Shown here in pieces: positions 8,413 through 17,639 of a stretch of DNA of 64,000 bases. Source of the DNA: Silanimonas sp. GTDB taxonomy: Bacteria > Pseudomonadota > Gammaproteobacteria > Xanthomonadales > Xanthomonadaceae. A model generated the notes under the pieces. The model made no database searches. It worked only from the letters and a program-made list of their open reading frames with translations, and was not told the DNA's origin. How positions within the stretch are numbered: position 1 is the first letter of the stretch; the number at the start of each line of letters is the position of its first letter. The stretch spans positions 310,001 through 374,000 of the forward strand of contig BPKK01000001.1 of NCBI GenBank assembly GCA_026005095.1, given 5' to 3'. A program made the position numbers and the translations under genes.

Positions 8413-9879
8413 TCAGAGCTCGCCCAGGCCCTCGACGTGCCCGCCCTCGCCGATCTCCAGCAGGCGCAGGGTGTTGGTGGCGCCGCGACGCTCCATCGAG
8501 TCGCCGTTGGTAACGATGATGCGGTCGCCCACCGCCAGCAGGCCGAGATCGTGCAGCTGCTTTGCGGCGCTGCGGGCGGCCACCCCGGGCGAGAGCCCGC
8601 GGGTATCGAAATGAATCGGGTAGACATCGCGCATCAGCGACATCTTGCGCCGCGCCTCGTCGAAGCGGCTGAGCGCGAACACCGGCGAGGCGGCACGGTA
8701 ACGCGAGAGATAGCGCGCCGTGCCGCCAGACTCGGTCAGCGCCACGATGGCCTTGAGCTCGATGTGCTCGGTGAGGAACATCGCCGCCATGGCGATCGCC
8801 TCGTCGGCCCGGGTGAGGCCGCGGCGCGCCGCCTCGAAATCGGTGTCGTGGCGGAACTGGCGCTCGGCCCCGAGGCAGATCTGCGCCATCGCCTCCACCG
8901 CCTTCACCGGGTACTGGCCGCTCGCCGTCTCGGCCGAAAGCATCACCGCGTCGGTGCCGTCGATCACCGAGTTGGCCACGTCCAGCACCTCGGCACGGGT
9001 CGGGATGGGGTTGTCCACCATCGACTGCAACATCTGGGTGGCGGTGATCACCAGCCGGTTGCGGGCCACAGCCTCGCGGATGATGGTTTTCTGCAGGCCG
9101 GGCAGTTCGGCATAGCCGATCTCCACCCCGAGGTCGCCGCGCGCCACCATCACGATCTCGGCGGCCTCGACGATCTCGACGAGGTTGTCGATCGCCTCGG
9201 CGCGCTCGATCTTGGCCACGATCTGCGCCTCCGAACCGGCCTCGCGGGCGAGGCGGCGGGCCAGTTCCACGTCCTCGGCGGAACGGCAGAAGGAAACGGC
9301 GATGAAATCGACGCCGAGCCGGGCCGCGGTGCGGATGTGCGCCCGGTCCTCCTCGGTGAGCGCCCCGAGGCTGAGACCGCCGCCCAAGCGGTTCAGACCC
9401 TTGCGGTCGGAGAGCACCCCATCGGTGAGCACCTCGGTATGCACCACCTCGCCCTCCACCCGCCGCACGCGCAGGGCGATCAGGCCGTCGTCGAGCAGCA
9501 GGGTGTCGCCAGGCCCCACGTCGCCAGGCAGGCCAAGGTAGCTGCACCCCACCTGTGTGGCGTCGCCGGCCGGCGCGTCGGCCCGGCAGACCAGGGCGAA
9601 GCCCTGCCCCGTCTTCAACGACACCCTCCCCTCGGCGAAGCGCTCGATGCGGATCTTCGGACCCGGCAGGTCGGCCAGCACCCCGATCTCCCGCCCGGTC
9701 CGAGCCGCCACCGCCCGCACGGCGGCGATGCGCTGGGCATGCTGGTCGGCGCTGCCATGGGAGAAATTGAGGCGCACCGCGTTCACCCCGGCGTCGAGCA
9801 GGGCCTCGATGACGCCGGGGGCATCGGTGGCCGGGCCGAGGGTGGCGAGGATCTTGGTGCGGCGCAGCGCCTGACTCAT
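8413..9879 (-). CDS. pyk: pyruvate kinase
   Basis: A 488-residue enzyme converting phosphoenolpyruvate and ADP to pyruvate and ATP. The ATG at 9879 begins MSQALRRTKILATLGPATDAPG, the standard pyruvate kinase start; upstream in-frame codons are spurious. The active-site region NFSHGS, the metal- and Lys-bearing stretch IVAKIERAEAIDN, the signature MVARGDLGVEIG and TATQMLQSMVDNPIPTRAE are all present. The C-terminal domain ends with the usual GDRIIVTNGDS region. Length matches bacterial type II enzymes. It lies between pgk and fba on the same strand, with 71 bp before fba. Confidence 0.96.
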   Translation of the reverse strand: MSQALRRTKILATLGPATDAPGVIEALLDAGVNAVRLNFSHGSADQHAQRIAAVRAVAARTGREIGVLADLPGPKIRIERFAEGRVSLKTGQGFALVCRADAPAGDATQVGCSYLGLPGDVGPGDTLLLDDGLIALRVRRVEGEVVHTEVLTDGVLSDRKGLNRLGGGLSLGALTEEDRAHIRTAARLGVDFIAVSFCRSAEDVELARRLAREAGSEAQIVAKIERAEAIDNLVEIVEAAEIVMVARGDLGVEIGYAELPGLQKTIIREAVARNRLVITATQMLQSMVDNPIPTRAEVLDVANSVIDGTDAVMLSAETASGQYPVKAVEAMAQICLGAERQFRHDTDFEAARRGLTRADEAIAMAAMFLTEHIELKAIVALTESGGTARYLSRYRAASPVFALSRFDEARRKMSLMRDVYPIHFDTRGLSPGVAARSAAKQLHDLGLLAVGDRIIVTNGDSMERRGATNTLRLLEIGEGGHVEGLGEL

Positions 9880-9979
9880 GGGAGGCGGGATCGGAAAGGA
9901 CCCGGCTACGCTAGCAGAAGCGGCGTGGCGGGCGGGGATGCAGACGTTTGCAGGGCTCCGGGCATCGCCCGCGGGGGAG

Positions 9980-10019
9980 TGCGCCCCCGTGAGCGAGGCA
10001 GGCGCTCGCGTTGGGCGCA
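9980..10019. repeat. imperfect inverted repeat between pgk and pyk
   Basis: Arms beginning tgcgccc and ending gggcgca enclose inner gagcg/cgctc arms, giving a long imperfect hairpin just after the pgk stop codon. It may attenuate transcription between pgk and pyk, but it lacks a T-tract, so a terminator call would be weak. It could also be one copy of a dispersed palindromic repeat; I see no second copy in this window. Confidence 0.4.
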
Positions 10020-10024
10020 GGGCT

Positions 10025-11200
10025 TCAGCCCCCCCGCGCCTCCAGCGCCGCCACCGCCGGCAGGGTCTTGCCCTCGAGGAACTCGAGGAAGGCGCCGCCA
10101 CCGGTCGAGATGTAGCCCACATCGCCGGCCACGCCGTACTTGTCGATGGCCGCGAGAGTGTCGCCGCCACCGGCGATCGAGAAGGCGCTGGAGGCGGCGA
10201 TGGCCCGGGCCAGGGCCTCGGTGCCCTTGCCGAAGGCGTCGAACTCGAACACCCCCACCGGCCCGTTCCACACCACCGTGCCGGCCTTGGCGATCAGGTC
10301 GGCGTAGCGGGCGGCGGTCTTCGGGCCGATGTCGAGGATCATGTCGTCGGGCCGGACCTCGGCCACGCCGCGCACGCTGGCCGGGGCATCGGCGGCGAAG
10401 GCCGGGGCCACCACCACGTCTTCCGGCAGCGGGATCGAGGCGCCGCGGGCCTCGGCCTTGGCCACGATGGCCCGGGCGGTGTCGAGCAGGTCGGTCTCCA
10501 CCAGCGACTTGCCCACCGGATGGCCAGCGGCGGCGATGAAGGTGTTGGCAATCCCGCCGCCGACGATCAGCTGGTCGACCTTCTCCACGAGGTTGCCCAG
10601 CAGCTCCAGCTTGGTACTGACCTTGGAGCCGGCGACGATGGCGAGCAGCGGGCGCGCCGGGTGCGCCAGGGCGCGGGCCAGCGCGTCCAGCTCGGCCATC
10701 AGCAAAGGCCCACCGGCGGCGATCTTCGCCGCGCGGATCACCCCATGGGTCGAGGCCTGGGCGCGGTGCGCGGTGCCGAAGGCATCCATCACGAACACGT
10801 CGCAGAGCGCGGCGTACTTCGCCGCCAGCGCCGGATCGTCCTTGGCCTCGCCGACGTTCATGCGGCAGTTCTCCAGCAGCACCAGCTCGCCGGGCCGCAC
10901 GGCCACGCCGTCCACCCAGTCGCGCACCAGCGGCACCGGCCGGCCGAGATGGACCGAGAGCCGCTCGGCCACCGGAGCCAGCGAATCCTCGGCGCTCCAC
11001 TGCCCTTCCTTCGGGCGGCCGAGGTGCGACATCACCATCACCGCCGCCCCCTGCTCCAGCGCCCGCCGCAGCGTCGGCAGGGAAGCGGTGATGCGCTGCT
11101 CCGAACTCACCCGGCCATCCTCGATCGGCACATTGAGGTCCTGGCGGATCAGCACCCGCTGGTCCTTGAGGTCGAGGTCGGTCATGCGAAGGATGGCCAT
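10025..11200 (-). CDS. pgk: phosphoglycerate kinase
   Basis: A 391-residue monomeric kinase interconverting 1,3-bisphosphoglycerate and 3-phosphoglycerate with ADP/ATP. The chosen ATG at 11200 gives [31 protein letters not shown] and has GGAGA a few bases upstream; longer frames add only nonsense. The substrate-binding signature [11 protein letters not shown], the hinge region [12 protein letters not shown], the ATP-binding region [17 protein letters not shown] and the C-terminal GGGDTLAAI are all seen. It is divergent from the Sua5-type gene with 71 bp between them, which must hold both promoters. Confidence 0.96.
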   Translation of the reverse strand: MAILRMTDLDLKDQRVLIRQDLNVPIEDGRVSSEQRITASLPTLRRALEQGAAVMVMSHLGRPKEGQWSAEDSLAPVAERLSVHLGRPVPLVRDWVDGVAVRPGELVLLENCRMNVGEAKDDPALAAKYAALCDVFVMDAFGTAHRAQASTHGVIRAAKIAAGGPLLMAELDALARALAHPARPLLAIVAGSKVSTKLELLGNLVEKVDQLIVGGGIANTFIAAAGHPVGKSLVETDLLDTARAIVAKAEARGASIPLPEDVVVAPAFAADAPASVRGVAEVRPDDMILDIGPKTAARYADLIAKAGTVVWNGPVGVFEFDAFGKGTEALARAIAASSAFSIAGGGDTLAAIDKYGVAGDVGYISTGGGAFLEFLEGKTLPAVAALEARGG

Positions 11201-11271
11201 GGCGTCTCCGGGTCGGGATGGGGATTGGGGGGCGCATTGTCGCACCCGGGGCGCGCGGCTAGCATGGCTGC

Positions 11272-12252
11272 ATGGACGGGAAATCCACGCCCCCCCCCAC
11301 CCTGGACGACGCTCTCGCGGCCCTGCGCCGCGGCGAGCCGATCGGCCTGCCCACCGAAACCGTCTACGGTCTCGCCGCCGATGCCCACAATCCGGCAGCG
11401 GTAAGGCGTATCTACGAATTGAAAGGCCGGCCCTCCGACCACCCCTTGATCGTGCACGTGGCCGATGCACTGGCCGCCTCGCGCTGGGCCGGCGACTGGC
11501 CGCAGGCCGCCGAGGCCCTGGCCGAGGCCTTCTGGCCCGGTCCGCTCACCCTGATCCTGCCGCGCGCCGCCAACGTGCCCGATGAGGTGACCGGCGGCCA
11601 GGACACCGTGGGCCTGCGGGTGCCCGCGCATCCGGTGGCGCAGGCCCTGCTCAGGGCCTTCGAGGGCGGCGTGGCCGCCCCGTCGGCCAACCGCTTCGGC
11701 CACATCAGCCCTACCACCGCCCAGCACGTGCGCGACGAATTCGGCGATGCCGTGCCAGTGGTGCTGGATGGCGGCGAGTGCGAGATCGGCCTGGAGAGCA
11801 CCATCGTCGATCTCTCCGGCGAAACCCCGCGCATCCTGCGCCCGGGCAAGATCAGCCGCCCCGAGATCGAGGCCATCATCGGCCCGGTGGCCGAGGGGGC
11901 CGCCGGCGACAGCCCGCGCGCCTCCGGCACCCTGGCCTCGCACTATGCGCCGCGGGCGCAGGTGGAGGTACTGGCCCGCGCTCCGCTGGTGGCGCGCTAC
12001 AAGGAACTGCAGAAACGCGGCCAGCGGGTGGCCGCCCTGCTGCGCGGCCAGCCCTTCAAGGACATCGAGGGCGAGGTGCTGCCCGCCGACCTCGCCGGCT
12101 ATGGCCACGCCCTCTACGCCGCGCTGCGGAGGCTCGATGCCCGCGGCTTCGAGGTACTGCTGGCCGAACTGCCGCCGCATACCGCGGCCTGGGCGGCGGT
12201 GAACGACCGCCTGCGCCGCGCCTCCGCCCCGCGCGACGCCGACGGCACCTGA
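11272..12252 (+). CDS. sua5: L-threonylcarbamoyladenylate synthase, Sua5-type
   Basis: A 326-residue enzyme making threonylcarbamoyl-AMP from threonine, bicarbonate and ATP, the first step of the universal t6A37 tRNA modification. The YrdC domain fills about residues 10-200: [16 protein letters not shown], the basic signature [19 protein letters not shown], and [11 protein letters not shown] with the nucleotide-binding loop. The roughly 120 extra C-terminal residues ([12 protein letters not shown] onward) match the Sua5 domain, distinguishing it from the short TsaC of E. coli. It sits on the strand opposite pgk and gap, interrupting the glycolytic series. A TAGCAT a few bases before the start could be a weak -10 or coincidence. 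Confidence 0.92.
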   Translation: MDGKSTPPPTLDDALAALRRGEPIGLPTETVYGLAADAHNPAAVRRIYELKGRPSDHPLIVHVADALAASRWAGDWPQAAEALAEAFWPGPLTLILPRAANVPDEVTGGQDTVGLRVPAHPVAQALLRAFEGGVAAPSANRFGHISPTTAQHVRDEFGDAVPVVLDGGECEIGLESTIVDLSGETPRILRPGKISRPEIEAIIGPVAEGAAGDSPRASGTLASHYAPRAQVEVLARAPLVARYKELQKRGQRVAALLRGQPFKDIEGEVLPADLAGYGHALYAALRRLDARGFEVLLAELPPHTAAWAAVNDRLRRASAPRDADGT

Positions 12253-12268
12253 GCCGGGTCAGGGCGCC

Positions 12269-12781
12269 TCATTCCGCCTGCAGGCATACCTCGGCCTGGC
12301 TGAGCCGCCGCAACGCGGACCGCCGCTGCCGGTGCTCCCAGGTATCGAACAGCACCCACTCCACCGGCCGCCACAGCGCCACCCAGCCCAGAATCAGCAG
12401 GCCCTCGCGCAGAACCTGGACCATCTCGCTCGTCTCGACCTCGAATAAACGGCGCAGGCCGAGGGCCGCCAACAGCACCCCAAGGCCCAGCACCATTGCC
12501 GCACGATGCACACGCCCGCGGGCGATCCGGCGGCGCTCGGCTCGCTCCCACAGCCAGCCGAAATGGGCATGGATCGCCGCGGCCACCTCCGGCTGGCGAT
12601 CGACCAGGGCCGCGGGCACGATGATGCGCACCCGCAGCGCCTCGTCGCCCGACGCATCCTCGGCGCATTCCAGCAGATAGGCCTCGGCAGCACGGTCGAG
12701 CGCCTTGTCGCGGAACGGTGCCGGGTCGAGCCCGTCGTAGAGCTGCTCCAGGCGGTCGAGGCGGATCTCGATGTCGGCCAT
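12269..12781 (-). CDS. hypothetical protein with two predicted membrane helices
   Basis: A 170-residue protein I do not recognise. The first 90 residues are soluble, acidic and helical (IEIRLDRLEQLYDGLDPAPF and RAAEAYLLECAEDASGDE). Two hydrophobic segments follow: AAMVLGLGVLLAALGL (about 94-109) and GLLILGWVALWRPVEWVL (about 128-145), with a basic C-terminus RQRRSALRRL. This suggests a small inner-membrane protein with its N-terminal domain in the cytoplasm. The RVRIIVPAALVD stretch could be a beta strand of a small domain. It converges on the Sua5-type gene with a 16-bp gap and lies just beyond the gap terminator. No function is assigned. Confidence 0.7.
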   Translation of the reverse strand: MADIEIRLDRLEQLYDGLDPAPFRDKALDRAAEAYLLECAEDASGDEALRVRIIVPAALVDRQPEVAAAIHAHFGWLWERAERRRIARGRVHRAAMVLGLGVLLAALGLRRLFEVETSEMVQVLREGLLILGWVALWRPVEWVLFDTWEHRQRRSALRRLSQAEVCLQAE

Positions 12782-12837
12782 GCCGGCGATGCTGGAGCGC
12801 GTTTCCGGAAAAAGGAAGGGGCCGACAGCGCCCCCTG

Positions 12838-12869
12838 AAAAAGAAAGGGCCGGTCGGCGACCGGCCCTT
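12838..12869 (-). terminator. Rho-independent terminator of gap
   Basis: A perfect 10-bp stem (aagggccggt / accggccctt, 12845-12869) with a 5-base loop is followed on the minus strand by a T-rich tract (TTTCTTTTTC, the complement of 12837-12846). It lies 24 bp after the gap stop codon. This is a textbook intrinsic terminator, and it insulates the small membrane-protein gene from gap transcription. Confidence 0.85.
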
Positions 12870-12893
12870 CATCCACGCGTCGTGGCAGGTGGC

Positions 12894-13907
12894 TTACTTC
12901 GCCGCCATCAACGCCAGGGTGGTGTCCAGCATGCGGTTGCTGAAGCCCCACTCGTTGTCGTACCAGCTGAGCACCTTCACCAGGGTGCCGCCCATCACGC
13001 GGGTCTGAGTGCTGTCGTAGACCGAGCTGTGCGGGTCGTGGTTGAAGTCCACCGACACCAGCGGCTTCTTGTTGAAGCCGAGGATGCCCTTGAGCGCGCC
13101 CTGCGAGGCCTCGAGCACGGCGGCGTCGATCTCCTCCTTGCTGGTGGGGCGGGCGGCGACGAAGCTCAGGTCCACCACCGAGACATTGATGGTGGGCACG
13201 CGCATGGCAAAACCATCGAGCTTGCCATTGAGCTCCGGCAGCACCAGGCCCACCGCGGCGGCGGCGCCGGTCTTGGTCGGAATCTGGCTCATGGTGGCCG
13301 AGCGGGCGCGGCGCAGGTCCGAGTGGTAGACGTCGGTCAGCACCTGGTCATTGGTGTAGGCGTGGATGGTGGTCATCAGGCCATGCACGATGCCGATCTT
13401 CTCGTGCAGCACCTTGGCCAGCGGCGCAAGGCAGTTGGTGGTGCAGCTGGCGTTCGAGATCACGGTGTCCGAAGCCTTGAGCACGCCGTGGTTCACGCCA
13501 TAGACCACGGTGGCATCGACGTCGCTGCCGCCGGGGGCCGAGATCACCACCTTCTTCGCCCCACCGGCGAGGTGGGCGCTGGCCTTGGCCTTGCTGGTGA
13601 AGATGCCGGTGCACTCCAGCACCACGTCCACGCCGTGGGCACCCCAGGGCAGCTTGGCCGGGTCGCGCTCGGCGAACACCTTGATGCGGTCGCCGTTCAC
13701 CAGGAGGTCGCCACCATCGACCGAGACCTCGCCCGGGAACTTGCCGTGCGCCGTGTCGTACTGGGTGAGGTGGGCGTTGGTCTCGGCATCGCCCAGGTCG
13801 TTGATGGCGACGATCTGGATCTCGTGGGTACGCCGGGCTTCGTACAGCGCACGGAGGATGTTGCGACCGATACGGCCGTAGCCGTTGATGCCAACCTTGA
13901 TGGCCAT
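12894..13907 (-). CDS. gap: glyceraldehyde-3-phosphate dehydrogenase, type I
   Basis: A 337-residue enzyme oxidising glyceraldehyde 3-phosphate to 1,3-bisphosphoglycerate. It has the Rossmann motif [11 protein letters not shown] at the N-terminus and the signature [10 protein letters not shown] with catalytic Cys155. The acidic residue after AIN (Asp37) fits NAD+ rather than NADP+ use. The C-terminal [13 protein letters not shown] is also typical. AGGAG lies 7 bases before the start codon, and TAAACT about 36 bp upstream is a plausible -10. The gene ends at a strong terminator, so it seems to be its own transcription unit despite its place in the glycolytic series. Confidence 0.96.
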   Translation of the reverse strand: MAIKVGINGYGRIGRNILRALYEARRTHEIQIVAINDLGDAETNAHLTQYDTAHGKFPGEVSVDGGDLLVNGDRIKVFAERDPAKLPWGAHGVDVVLECTGIFTSKAKASAHLAGGAKKVVISAPGGSDVDATVVYGVNHGVLKASDTVISNASCTTNCLAPLAKVLHEKIGIVHGLMTTIHAYTNDQVLTDVYHSDLRRARSATMSQIPTKTGAAAAVGLVLPELNGKLDGFAMRVPTINVSVVDLSFVAARPTSKEEIDAAVLEASQGALKGILGFNKKPLVSVDFNHDPHSSVYDSTQTRVMGGTLVKVLSWYDNEWGFSNRMLDTTLALMAAK

Positions 13908-13978
13908 GGAGCGCTCCTGTGGGCGGGAGGGGGAAAGCGCGGTAGTTTACCCGCCCCACCCCTGCTCTGCGCCGTCCG

Positions 13979-14821
13979 ATGCCCTGGCCCGCCTGCATTC
14001 CCCGCATCCCACGTCCCCCGTACCTAGCTCTCCTCACTGCCCTGCTTGCCCTGGCCCTCGCCCCGCCCGCGGCGCTGGGCTGGGGCCGGGAGGGCCATCG
14101 GGTGATCGGGCATCTGGCCGAGGCCCGCCTCTCGCCAACGGCACGGGCCGAAGTGGCCCGCCTGCTGGCCGGCGAGCCGGAGCCGAGCCTGGCTGGTGTC
14201 TCCACCTGGGCCGACGAGGTACGTGACCTGCCGGAATGGCGCCATACCGCTTCCTGGCACTGGGTGAACCTGCCGCGCGAGACGCCGTGCCGCTTCGAGG
14301 CCGAGCGCGACTGTGCGCCGCGGCAGTGCATCGTCGGCGCCATCCGCGAGCAGCTCGCCCTGCTCTCCGACCGTGGGCAAGCCCTGGCCCGCCGCCGCGA
14401 GGCCCTGAAGTTCGTGGTGCACTTCGTCGGCGACGTGCACCAGCCCTTCCATGCCGGCTTCGCTTTCGACCGCGGCGGCAACCTCGCCCAGGTGCGCTGG
14501 CAGCGCCAGGGCTGGAACCTGCACGCCGTCTGGGATTCGGCCCTCGTGCGCTACGCCGGGCTGGAGCCCGAGGCCTACGCCCGCCAGCTCGCCGGCGGCC
14601 CGGCTCTGCCGGAAGACCACAGCTTCGACCTCGCCGAGCCAGAGGTGGAGTGGGCGCTGGAGAGCTGCCGCATGATCGGCGAGGCCTCGCTCTATCCGGA
14701 ACGCCCCTTCATCACCCAGGGCTACATGGAGGCCAAACGACCGCTGGTGGAACAGCGCCTGCGCCAGGCCGGAGAGCGGCTCGCAGCCCTGCTGGAACAG
14801 GCCCTCGCATCCACGCCTTGA
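13979..14821 (+). CDS. secreted S1/P1-type nuclease
   Basis: A 280-residue exported zinc nuclease acting on single-stranded nucleic acid, perhaps for phosphate and nucleoside scavenging. A signal peptide ends at about residue 34 (PPAALG); cleavage would leave Trp as the first mature residue, as this family needs for its trinuclear zinc site. The other ligands are visible in order: the His of REGHRVIG, the Asp of STWADEVR, the His of SWHWVN, the His and Asp of VHFVGDVHQPFH, and the His and Asp of LHAVWDSALV. It is divergent from gap with 71 bp between them. Homologues are common in Lysobacterales. Confidence 0.9.
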   Translation: MPWPACIPRIPRPPYLALLTALLALALAPPAALGWGREGHRVIGHLAEARLSPTARAEVARLLAGEPEPSLAGVSTWADEVRDLPEWRHTASWHWVNLPRETPCRFEAERDCAPRQCIVGAIREQLALLSDRGQALARRREALKFVVHFVGDVHQPFHAGFAFDRGGNLAQVRWQRQGWNLHAVWDSALVRYAGLEPEAYARQLAGGPALPEDHSFDLAEPEVEWALESCRMIGEASLYPERPFITQGYMEAKRPLVEQRLRQAGERLAALLEQALASTP

Positions 14822-14928
14822 TTGCCGTCAAGCCGCTGCTTGGCGCGGATCAAGGACCACACCGGCCATCGCGATGACACTGGCGGGGCCCCGCTTCGTG
14901 CGGGTCCCACCGCTACTGGAGTCGTCCG

Positions 14929-15540
14929 ATGAACCGCTTCACCCCCACCCTGCTCGCTTCCGCCCTGCTTCTCGCCAGCGCTCCGGCCTTCGCCGGCGAC
15001 TGGTGGATCCGTGGCGGCGCCACCCACGTCGATCCCAAGTCGGACAACGGCCGCCTCGCCGCCGGCGCCCTGCAGGTCGACATCGACAGTAATACCCAAC
15101 TTGGCCTGAGCCTGGGCCGCTTCCTCACCGACCAGTGGGCCATCGACGTGCTGGCCGCCACCCCCTTCAGCCACACTGCCAAGCTCAATGGCGCGGAGTC
15201 GGTGCGCTTCAAGCACCTGCCGCCCACCGTCAGCCTGCAGTACTACTTCGGTGGGCGCGATGCCGCAGTTCGCCCCTTCCTTGGCGCCGGCGTGAACTTC
15301 ACCTGGGTCTACGATGAGCAGGAACGCGGCCCGGTGACCGGTGCGCGGGTGGAGCTCGAGAACAGCTGGGGCGCGGCGGCGCAGGCCGGCCTGCTGTTCC
15401 GGCTCTCCGACACCTGGCATGCCACCGCCGACCTGCGCTGGATCGATATCGACTCCAAGACCCGCCTGGACGGCACCCGCATCGGCACCGTCAAGGTCGA
15501 TCCGCTGGTGTTCAGCCTGATGGTGGGCACCCGCTTCTGA
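14929..15540 (+). CDS. OmpW family outer membrane protein
   Basis: A 203-residue beta-barrel protein. The signal peptide (MNRFTPTLLASALLLASAPAFAG) is cleaved after AFA. The barrel begins DWWIRGGATHVDPKSDNG, passes through LGLSLGRFLTDQWAIDVLAATPFSH and YYFGGRDAAVRPFLGAGVNFTWVYDE, and ends in Phe, the usual outer-membrane insertion signal. OmpW proteins form small eight-stranded barrels that pass hydrophobic molecules. It follows the nuclease gene by 107 bp on the same strand; co-transcription is possible but not shown. Confidence 0.9.
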   Translation: MNRFTPTLLASALLLASAPAFAGDWWIRGGATHVDPKSDNGRLAAGALQVDIDSNTQLGLSLGRFLTDQWAIDVLAATPFSHTAKLNGAESVRFKHLPPTVSLQYYFGGRDAAVRPFLGAGVNFTWVYDEQERGPVTGARVELENSWGAAAQAGLLFRLSDTWHATADLRWIDIDSKTRLDGTRIGTVKVDPLVFSLMVGTRF

Positions 15541-15592
15541 GGCCCCTCTCGCCGCGGCACGGTCTGGGCTACGCTGTGCCCCACCCGGGCCG

Positions 15593-17605
15593 ATGCCGCG
15601 TGCCATGAGCGATCCTCTGTCCCACCCGGTCTCCCGCGCCTCCGGCGCGGGAACGGCCGGCCCCGATGCGGCGCTCGAGGACGCCATCGGGCGCCTGCTC
15701 CGGCACGCTGGCCCCCATCTGGTGGTCGGCGCGCCGCTCGGCCTCGGCAAGCCGCACCGCGTGCTCAATGCACTGTACGCGCACATCGCCGCCGATCCAT
15801 CGCGCCGGCTCACGATCTTGAGCGCCCTGTCGCTGGCGCGCCCTCGGGCGAAGGCCGGCCTGGAACGACGCTTCCTCGCCCCCTTCATCGAGCGCCACTT
15901 CGGCGCTGCTTTCGAGGACCCGGCCTGGTTCCTCGCCCAGCAGCGCGATGCGCTGCCACCGAACATCGAGGTCGAGGAGTTCTACCTGCCCTCCGGCGCT
16001 TTGCTCGGTTCGCGGCAGGCACAGCAGCACTACGCCAGCCTGAACTACACGCATGCCGCGCGTGGCATCGCCGCTCGCGGCTGCAATGCCATCGTGCAGT
16101 CGGTGGCCCGCGGCCCGGACGGCCGACTCTCGCTGAGCTGCAACCCCGACCTCACCTTCGACCTCCTAGACGCCCTGGCCGCACGCGGCCTGCCACGCCC
16201 CTTGATGCTGGCCGAGGTCCATCCCGAGCTGCCCTATGTGGAACGCGGCGCCTCGGTCGAGCCTGGCTTCTTCGACATCGTGTTGGCGCCTGCGCAACTG
16301 CCGCCCCCGTTCGCCGTGCCGCGCCAGCCGGTGTCGCTGGCGGAGTTCGCCATCGGCCTGTACGCCAGCACGCTGGTGAAGGACGGCGGCACCCTACAGA
16401 TCGGCATCGGCGCGCTGTCGGATGCCCTGACCCACGCCCTCGTGCTGCGACACACGCGCAATGCCGACTACCGGCGCATCCTTGCCGCGCTATGGCCCGA
16501 GGCCGCCACCTCCCCCCTGGTGCGCGACACCGGCGGGCTCGCGCCCTTCGAGCACGGTCTGTTCGGCTGCAGCGAGATGGTGATGGACGGCTTTCGCGTG
16601 CTGGCCGAGGCCGGCGTGCTGAAGCGCACCGTGGTGCCGGACGCCGCCGCGCAGGCCAGGCTCGATGCCGGCACCGCCACGCCCGCCGACCTCGCCCTGC
16701 GTGAGGCCGAGGGCGAGATGCTGCACGGCGGCTTTTTCCTCGGCAGCCGTGAGCTCTACCGCTGGCTGCGGCAGGTCGGCGGCGCCGACAGCCCCTTCCG
16801 CCTGCGCATGACGCGCATCAGCGAGATCAACCAGCTCGGCACCGAAGAAGCCCCACTGCGGGCCGCACAGCGCCGGCACGCCCGCTTCATCAACACCACG
16901 ATGATGCAGACGGTACTGGGCGCGGCGGTGTCCGATGCACTGGAGGATGGCCGCGTCGTCTCCGGCGTGGGCGGCCAGTACAACTTCGTGGCCATGGCCC
17001 ATGCCCTGCCCGATGCGCGCTCGATCCTGCTGTTCCGCGCGGTGCGCGAAAGCGGTGCAACGGTGTCGAGCTCCCTGCTCTGGCACTACGGCCACGCCAC
17101 CATCCCGCGGCATCTGCGCGATCTCGCCATCAGCGAATACGGCATCGCCGACCTGCGCGACCGGAGCGATGCCGACTGCATCCGCGCCATGCTGGCCATC
17201 GGCGATGCCCGCTTCATGCCGGCGCTCGCCGCCAAGGCCATCGCCGCCGGCAAGCTCGACCGCGCGGATCCGAACGCATGGGCCCGCAATACGCCCGAGG
17301 CAATCAGCGATGTGCTCGCCCCATTCCGCCGCGAGGGCCTGCTGCCCGAGTACCCCATGGGCAGCGATTTCACGCCCACCGAGCAGGACCTCGTGCGCGC
17401 GCTTGGCCGGCTGAAGCGCGACACCGCGACGCGGGTTGGCAAGGGCTGCGCTCTGTGGAAGGCGCTATGGCTCGATGAGGCCCGCGCCACCCCGCGCGAG
17501 GACGCCGCCATCACCCGCATGGGCTACGACGGCCGCGAAGGCTGGCGCGAGGCGCTGGAGCGCAGGCTGCTGAGGTCAGCCCTGCGCGCGACCATGACCG
17601 ACTGA
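15593..17605 (+). CDS. acetyl-CoA hydrolase/transferase family protein
   Basis: A 670-residue protein of the acetyl-CoA hydrolase/CoA-transferase superfamily, in the long form. The N-terminal half (about 40-270) is a divergent CoA-transferase domain; FAIGLYASTLVKDGGTLQIGIGALSDAL and LFGCSEMVMDGFRVL mark the centre; the C-terminal domain (about 450-630) has SGVGGQYNFVAMAHAL, AVRESGATVSSSL and ISEYGIADLRDRSDADC. Relatives move CoA between acetate, succinate or propionate, or hydrolyse acyl-CoA; which applies here is unknown. An ATG four codons in (15605) is an equally good start. It converges on tkt. Confidence 0.85.
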   Translation: MPRAMSDPLSHPVSRASGAGTAGPDAALEDAIGRLLRHAGPHLVVGAPLGLGKPHRVLNALYAHIAADPSRRLTILSALSLARPRAKAGLERRFLAPFIERHFGAAFEDPAWFLAQQRDALPPNIEVEEFYLPSGALLGSRQAQQHYASLNYTHAARGIAARGCNAIVQSVARGPDGRLSLSCNPDLTFDLLDALAARGLPRPLMLAEVHPELPYVERGASVEPGFFDIVLAPAQLPPPFAVPRQPVSLAEFAIGLYASTLVKDGGTLQIGIGALSDALTHALVLRHTRNADYRRILAALWPEAATSPLVRDTGGLAPFEHGLFGCSEMVMDGFRVLAEAGVLKRTVVPDAAAQARLDAGTATPADLALREAEGEMLHGGFFLGSRELYRWLRQVGGADSPFRLRMTRISEINQLGTEEAPLRAAQRRHARFINTTMMQTVLGAAVSDALEDGRVVSGVGGQYNFVAMAHALPDARSILLFRAVRESGATVSSSLLWHYGHATIPRHLRDLAISEYGIADLRDRSDADCIRAMLAIGDARFMPALAAKAIAAGKLDRADPNAWARNTPEAISDVLAPFRREGLLPEYPMGSDFTPTEQDLVRALGRLKRDTATRVGKGCALWKALWLDEARATPREDAAITRMGYDGREGWREALERRLLRSALRATMTD

Positions 17606-17614
17606 AACGACCAC

Positions 17615-17630
17615 GGCGCCCGAAGGCGCC
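17615..17630. terminator. short hairpin between convergent genes
   Basis: A 6-bp GC stem (ggcgcc / ggcgcc) with a cgaa tetraloop lies in the 34-bp gap between the convergent acetyl-CoA hydrolase and tkt genes. There is no clear T-tract on either side, so it is only a weak bidirectional terminator candidate. Confidence 0.4.
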
Positions 17631-17639
17631 CCCACTCCC

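Noticed and set aside
9980-10019. Strong intrinsic terminator of pgk
   Set aside because: The inverted repeat is imperfect and no T-tract follows on the minus strand, so I list it only as a repeat.
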